DNA from: Cucumis sativus
Lineage: Eukaryota; Streptophyta; Magnoliopsida; Cucurbitales; Cucurbitaceae
Direction of reading: 5' to 3'
Assembly (NCBI RefSeq): GCF_000004075.3
Contig: NC_026659.2
Coordinates: 28,662,272-28,726,271, forward strand
DNA length: 64,000 bases
Part shown: in pieces, positions 58,376-64,000 of the stretch
Layout of the letters: every line of letters begins with the position of its first letter
Position numbering within the stretch: the stretch's first letter is position 1
Position numbers and translations under genes: made by a program
The notes under the pieces: generated by a model
What the model saw: the letters and a program-made list of their open reading frames with translations, nothing else
Database searches by the model: none
What the model was told of the DNA's origin: nothing

Positions 58376-58660
58376 GAAGAAATTATTTCTTTAGTCATTG
58401 TATCTTGGGCCTTAGTGACACCAAAATAGTTCGGGATAAAATAATTCTACCTTTATTTTATTCGATATTGAGCATAGATTGTCTCGACATTAAAGACTTA
58501 TACTTTATCTATTTGATGTCGAGCCTTAATTGCATCAATATAACCTAAGATTAAATAATTATACTTTTATTTTATTCAATCTTAAACATACGTTCATACA
58601 AGATAAAAAATTTATACCTTTAGTTATTCGATCTAAAATCTTAATTGCACTGAAATGGAT
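58376..58660. repeat. Tandem repeat, about 115 bp unit, 2.3 copies
   Basis: The word group 'cctta(g/a)t' ... 'aaataatt(c/a)tac' ... 'tttattttattc' recurs. The anchor 'cctta' falls at 58410 and 58524, and the matching 'tcttaattgc' near 58639, giving periods of about 114-115 bp. The copies differ by many substitutions, so the array is old. Confidence 0.7.
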
Positions 58661-59140
58661 GGGGATTAATAAATCGCAAATAATATAGACATATATGAAA
58701 AAAAGATTACTCATGTTTTTCTTATTTTGTCGTACGTTCATACATATTTTGAGTTTTTATTATATTTATGCAAATTAGCAGTTAGATTACAATGTTATAC
58801 CTTTCGAAGTTCGTAACTTTCCACTTTTATCATTTGACTTTTGCTCGTTGAATTTCGAAATAAAAAAATACAAAAATGCATAGGTTTTTTTTTTTTTTTT
58901 GTCATTTTTTATTTGAGTAAAACACAGATGTATATACAAACACAATTATTGATTTACTTTATATATACATACATATAAAAAGAGTGAAGAGTAAGCATGA
59001 ACAATAATATTCTATTCTATTTATTTATTGTTATTATTATTAATATTATTATGTAATTGAATAAAATAGGTAACAATAATAAAAAGTGATTCACTGGATG
59101 CACACACAAAGAATAATTAATTTGATATTACCAAAAACAA

Positions 59141-59141
<1 letters not shown>

Positions 59142-59172
<31 letters not shown>

Positions 59173-59174
59173 AA
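59142..59174. repeat. (GAAA)n microsatellite
   Basis: A tetranucleotide run of about eight units. On the minus strand it appears as a long TTTC tract. Confidence 0.9.
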
Positions 59175-59430
59175 TTTGACTTTTGCACTTTGGTGGGTGG
59201 GTGTGGAATAGAAGATTCCAGATGGGGAGGAGAAGTGAATTTTGTGGAAGATTGGGACACTGACGTAATAATCAAATAGTAAAGGGGCAAATGTGATAAA
59301 TCAAAAGTCAAAAGGAAGCTTGGCGAAGCCTTGAGGGTTTTTGATTCATAAAGAGGCGGGCCGCACGTTACCGACGGGCGCCGGAGATGGCGGGTTTTGA
59401 AGATTCTTACGTCATCCATCCACCTAGGCC

Positions 59431-59455
59431 TTCACGCGCTAGGTAGGCGCGTGAA
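59431..59455. promoter_or_regulatory. Inverted repeat carrying two CGCG-box-like sites
   Basis: Arms 'ttcacgcgc' (59431-59439) and 'gcgcgtgaa' (59447-59455) flank a 7-nt spacer inside a GC-rich patch at 59350-59460. The arms contain the VCGCGB word bound by CAMTA calmodulin-binding factors. No nearby gene start is seen, so a role is speculative. Confidence 0.4.
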
Positions 59456-59849
59456 CTCGTGTCTACAATTTATTAATCATTGGGGTGAATTTTATACTTA
59501 TTTAACTTTTTTTTTTTTATTATTATTGTTATTGTTATTAACTTAGGGTTTAAGTTAACGTATTAATTAAATTAGGGTTTAAAACGTTTTTTTTAATTGA
59601 TTATCGAGATTTGAGGTAAGAATTTTAAGTTTAAAACTTGTTAAGCGTTCAGGATGTATATATACACAATAATTGAATGAAAATTTACTTCAAAGTCATA
59701 AGTTAAAGTATCAACTTCTAATTGTCATGCTTTTTATTTGATATTGAATTGTAATATAGTGAAATCAACACGTTTATTAAAGTGGAAAGTTGGTGTATAA
59801 AAAGGTCTATCTAGTTTAGTAGATATGGTAGACTAAGTTAAGGTACGAC

Positions 59850-60421
59850 CAAACTACAAGGGAATGCTCAAGTTTTATGTGATTACATCGTATTATATTG
59901 TCAAGTTGACTTGAGGATTTCTTCTCTTATAGGTTTCTTGATGATTCTGTTGGTAAACATGGATTGTTCTTGCATGAACGCGTCAAACAAATCGCCTTGC
60001 TATAGGATGAGTGGTTACTGGATCCGATGAGTGGTTGAGTGACAAGAACATCAGTTGGAATCATTTAGTGGTATAACATATAAGGATTCATTTAAGCTTC
60101 AGATTCAGTGGATATCGAGCCTGAGAATGGAGCTTTTGAGTTTGCCACAGAGGTTGATTGAAGGATAAAAGGAACCAATAAAAAAAGGGCTCGAGGAGGA
60201 AAGGGAAAGGACACACGAAGAATATGAGCGCTAAAAATTCAACGAGGGTACAAATTTTGCTTTGATACCATGACAACAGGTTGAATAAAAGGGAGTGGTT
60301 TAATTGAGTAATGAACTTCACTTAAAATAATTACAATGATGAAGATCCTATATACAATAGGTTTCAGCACCGATAACCAACAATGCTAATTGCGTAACTA
60401 CTGATAATAGAGCCTAACAAC
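59850..60421 (-). mobile_element. Relic of a Ty1-copia-type LTR retrotransposon
   Basis: On the minus strand 'cctgttgtca' is followed at once by 'tggtatcaaagc' (plus-strand 60259-60270), which matches the initiator-Met-tRNA primer-binding site of copia elements with one change. That places an LTR end (CA) at 60271. A start of the same LTR, 'tgttgttagg', can be read at 60421, giving a short LTR of about 151 bp. The internal part to the left, down to about 59.85 kb, carries no intact gag or pol. The left limit is a guess. Confidence 0.5.
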
Positions 60422-60887
60422 ACAATTTTATAAAGACCCTAATAGTTAGGTTGGCAACTATTGCAATAACGAGTAATTGAAAGAGTCGAGATGAATATAA
60501 AGACAACAAATACGAGTTAACACAAATAACAAGGTAATAAACCCATCAAATTACTAATGAAACAGACAATAGATGAGTTTTTCATATCCACTCAGTTCAA
60601 TCCAACTAGAAACAAAAACACTGAATCAATAAATTTAACAAGTTTAAGATTAAAGTGTCCAAATTGATAAACTCGTGTTTAAAACAAAGAGACGTGAGAT
60701 TAGAAAAAAAACAAGACTTGTTTAGTAAGCAAATTTGAAAGCCAAATCTATATTTACAAAAGAAGAAGACACTTTAAAAAATTACAATGATAAAGTTGAA
60801 AAAAAAGAAAAAGCAAACTACAAAGATGAAAGTATACTGAATTTACGAATTGGGATAGTTCGAAACTTGGGAATGGGTGCAGACTGG

Positions 60888-61064
60888 CACGTGCTCTTCT
60901 ATCATGCCTTCAAACTGTTCACGTGACCTTGCACGAGTCGTGGATGACGTGGCAACTAATATCATTTATTTATAATATATTATTTTGTCGCTTTGTGGTT
61001 TGACTCCGTCTCTTAACGGTGGTAAAACGGAATAAAAAGGGCCAACTTGTCGAAGCGCGGGAAA
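60888..61064 (+). promoter_or_regulatory. Cluster of ACGT-core sites and an E2F-like word upstream of PWR
   Basis: G-boxes 'cacgtg' at 60888-60893 and 60920-60925 and 'tgacgtggca' at 60945-60954 fall within 67 bp. An E2F-like 'gcgggaaa' is at 61057-61064, and another, 'tttggcgc', at 61822-61829. ACGT cores are bound by bZIP and bHLH factors. The start codon is about 1.2 kb away, so this may be a distal promoter element. Confidence 0.4.
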
Positions 61065-61714
61065 GGCTGAATTTTGACGGAAGCAATCAATTTTGGCTCG
61101 TAAGGAGTAAATGACGCAATTGTCCCCTTTCTATGTACAATTTGTATGGAAGTAAATGTTTCAGAATTAATTAGAGCATTAAATCTTGTTTTCCAGATTT
61201 TACAACTTAAAGAAAAAGTATATATTATTTATATACTTTTACAATTAGAGTTTTTAATTAATGTTTGGATTTTGTTAATTAGAGATTTCATGGTAAAAAA
61301 TAGGAAAAGAAGTTGGGGAATGGGGGATTAAGCAGCAAATAAGTTAGAGGGAGAGGGGTATTTTAGGAATAGAGAAAAAAAGTAATTCGATGGGCAGAGT
61401 TATAAAAGGGAAAGAAAGAAAAAGAATAAAATACAGATATGGTGAGAGAAATATAGAAGGAAAATAATTTAATTAAAAAGAAATTGATTTGTTTAAAAAA
61501 ATAATTTTCCCGGACTTGAAGGGTGATTGAAATGGAGTTTAACAATCGAGTTGAGATCCGGATGCCAATCTCTCTCTCTTTCTCTCTTTTTGCTCAGGGA
61601 TCTATTTTGTTCCTTATCGTCTTGCTTGCGCGTTCTCTTTTGAAGCAGATTTTCCACCAGCCAAGAAAGAGAGATAAAAAGAGTCACTAAGAAGATTGTA
61701 AACCCTAGAAAGTT

Positions 61715-61773
61715 GAAGAAGGAAGAAGGAAGAAGGAAGAAGGAAGAAGGAAGAAGGAAGAAGGAAGAAGAAG
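61715..61773 (+). repeat. GA-rich heptamer repeat in the probable PWR leader
   Basis: About eight units of 'agaagga', a purine-only tract. It lies about 360 bp before the start codon, probably in the 5' untranslated region or core promoter. Confidence 0.85.
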
Positions 61774-62023
61774 GGCTCTCTCTTATTGTTTTATTAATCT
61801 GATTTCAAGCCCTAGAATTTATTTGGCGCGCCGAGGGGTTGTGTGTCTAAAGGATTTAAAGAAGGGTATATTGGTTGTGCAAGGGTTATTTAGCTGGGTG
61901 CTCAATTTTTGTTTTGTTTGAGCTAGCTTTTGTTTGTTGCACATCATAGTTCTGGTCTTTGAGGTGGATTTTTGGTTCGTGAAACTGATTGCCGAGTGTT
62001 TGGAATTGGAATTGGAATTGGCC

Positions 62024-62205
62024 ATGGTCGTGGTGGGGGCGAGGTGCTAGGGTTTTTATACTGGTTTTTGTGTGTGTGTTTGTGGGGCACCCGTTGTTCG
62101 TTGATGCTCATGCAATTTTCTTGCTTTTCATGCCGCCAGAACCTTTGCCGTGGGACAGGAAAGACCTCTTCAAGGAGAGGAAACACGAGAAGTCGGAGGC
62201 CATAG
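62024..62205 (+). promoter_or_regulatory. Two upstream ORFs in the PWR leader
   Basis: One reads from 62024 to 62050 (8 residues, ATG in a 'gccatggt' context). The other reads from 62104 to 62205 (33 residues) and overlaps the main start codon at 62130 in another frame. If the leader is not spliced here, ribosomes would have to leak past both. Confidence 0.5.
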
Positions 62206-64000
62206 GGTCTGCGGCCAGATGGCGGGACTCTTATCATGGATCTCGCGAGTTTAATCGGTGGGGTTCTGCTGACTTACGAAGGCCTACTGGTGAGTTTTGA
62301 TGTTACTTTACTGTTTCCTCCGTTTCAACTTCTTAGATCCTTGGGCGTCTTAGCTGGTTTATTACAATCGCATTTATTTTTAATAATCTTGAGTTTTTGG
62401 CCCGGCTTTCTTTGAAGCTTTGGATGATAAAAGGATTTCGGGTTTCATTCCTGCTGAGATTTTGGGCCGTCCTCAAAACCTGCCTGCATACTTTTTGTCT
62501 TCTGATATTGATACTCTTTGCTGTCCTTTTTTCCTGAAGGTCATGGTAAGCAGGGTGGTTGGCATCAGTTTTCTGAAGACTCTAGTCACGGTTATGGACC
62601 TTCTCGGTCATTCAGTGACAGGGTGATAGAAGATGAGAGCTTCCGGCCGTCAGTTCCTCGTGGTGATGGAAAGTATATTAGAATCGGTAGAGAAAGTAGA
62701 GGTTCTTTTAGTCATAGAGACTGGAGAAGTCACTCAAGAGATGCTAACAATGGATTTGGGAACCCTTCACGAAGAACGTCATCGCAGGATGTGAGTTCTG
62801 ATCAGAGGTCAGTAGATGATACGGTGACATATTCCTCTCCTCAATCGTTTCATGGGTTAGAAAATGGCCCGAGGTCTGATGTGGAAGTTTCCCTTGGCTC
62901 CACTGATTGGAAGCCGCTTAAGTGGTCCAGATCTGGGAGTTTGTCTTCTCGGGGATCTGCTTACAGCAGTTCAACAAACTCGAAGAATGAAAAGGCCGAT
63001 TTACCTCTTAGAGTTGCATCTCCTATAGAAAGCCCTTCTGCTGAAGCTACTGCCTGTGTGACATCTTCTCTGCCTTCTGAAGATGCAATTTCTAGGAAGA
63101 AACCAAGGCTTGGATGGGGTGATGGACTGGCCAAGTACGAGAAAGAAAAAGTTGAGGTTCCTGATGGAAGTCTGAGAAAAGAAGTGGCTCTTCTTTCAAG
63201 CGGTAGTGGTGAATTAACTCATTCGCTTGGTTCAAACTTTGCTGAGAAAAGTCCCAAAACTTTACCCTTCTCAGATTGTGCATCTCCTGCAACTCCATCC
63301 TCTTTTGCTTGTAGTTCATCATCAGGTAAACTTTTTCCAAAAAAAGAAATAGACGGGATATTTTAGTGTCTTGAAGTTCTTTTTGGTTGTAATTAGTTTA
63401 ATCTTTGTGATAGTCATGACACAATCGTGTGCTTAACCTATTCCTACAGCATTTCATTAATTTCTTAACATTGTTCTAGGCTCAAGTTGGTTTAGTCAAT
63501 TTTAAGATTTAAGAATGAGAAAGGGATGGTAGTCTACTTAGAATTTTTTGCATGGCTCGTGTGTGATGTAGGCTGTACGCACTATGGCATGTGCTGTAAA
63601 TTGCAACCAAACTGCTTTAGTTGAATCTAGACCAAGCAAGCTTTATTGAGTATAAACTTTGAATTGAAGGATAAGCAGTTTGAATTAGCTGATGGAGATT
63701 GGGTTCTATGCACTTGTTTTCTGATAAAATTTCATGCATTAAGCTTTCATTGTTTTCTCTAATCTTGGACTTCTTATTTCTATTCCTTCAACTCATGACT
63801 CTCACTATTAAACTATGAAGAATTGGTTTCTAGTAAGATTAAGGGGTAGCATCTTTCTGATTGACATGTAGCCATTTATTTTTTTTTTCTGTGTTTTAAT
63901 TTCTTTTTCTTTTTTGAATTGAATGCAATAGGATTGGAAGATAAACCATTTAGTAAGGGAGCAGGTGCTGATGGCATGATATGTAGTTCACCTGGGTCTG
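62130..64000 (+). CDS. PWR: POWERDRESS (PWR) SANT-domain co-repressor, 5' part
   Basis: Exons visible: 62130-62289, 62540-63325, 63932 to past the window edge. About 338 residues are present. The N-terminus MPPEPLPWDRKDLFKERKHE, the HGKQGGWHQFSEDSSHGYGPSRS segment and the RKKPRLGWGDGLAKYEKEKVEV block match the start of Arabidopsis PWR as I recall it. The SANT domains themselves lie beyond the window. PWR works with the histone deacetylase HDA9 to remove histone acetylation and affects flowering, organ identity, senescence and warm-temperature growth. The visible part is Ser/Arg-rich and probably disordered. The start codon was chosen by this N-terminal match. The leader before it carries two upstream ORFs and a GA-rich repeat. 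The gene is incomplete only because the window ends. Confidence 0.9.

Noticed and set aside
61989..62300. 103-codon open frame at the PWR start
   Set aside because: It begins at a TTG, not an ATG; only its part from 62130 is the true PWR start.

Overview
The window is plant nuclear DNA: AT-rich, with widely spaced, intron-rich genes (GT-AG introns), chloroplast and endomembrane proteins of plant-only types, one plant microRNA precursor, and short MITE/SINE-like repeats. The MLO protein closely resembles the cucumber clade V MLO proteins as I remember them, so a cucurbit, probably Cucumis, is my best guess. That is inference from memory, not a database match.

Layout: (1) aminodeoxychorismate synthase (folate/pABA branch), minus strand, 10260 to 2320, 13 exons. 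(2) A gene-poor stretch, about 10.3-27.2 kb, holding a MIR160 precursor on the plus strand at about 20.3 kb, plus tandem repeats and two MITE-like copies. (3) A chloroplast-type ABC1K/UbiB atypical kinase, plus strand, 27229-34883, 16 exons. (4) A convergent minus-strand E2-C class ubiquitin-conjugating enzyme (UBC19/20 type), 37397-35596, 6 exons. (5) A clade V MLO protein, minus strand, 43041-39076, 15 exons. (6) A TET5/6-like tetraspanin, minus strand, 49520-47659, 3 exons. (7) A serine carboxypeptidase-like protein (SCPL27 type), minus strand, 56592-52323, 9 exons. (8) The 5' part of a POWERDRESS (PWR) SANT-domain co-repressor gene, plus strand from 62130, running off the right edge.

I rebuilt the exon chains by hand. 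Each chain keeps an open frame across every junction and gives a protein of normal family length: ADCS 901 aa, ABC1K 842 aa, E2 188 aa, MLO 574 aa, tetraspanin 286 aa and SCPL 455 aa. The genes do not form one pathway; this is an ordinary plant gene neighbourhood. The points most worth a second look are the isolated MIR160 locus with a short well-initiated ORF in its leader, the intact clade V MLO (a powdery mildew susceptibility class) with one GC-AG intron and a SINE-like insert, a five-copy MITE-like family, a copia-type LTR relic, and upstream ORFs in the PWR leader. I found no undescribed multi-gene system.
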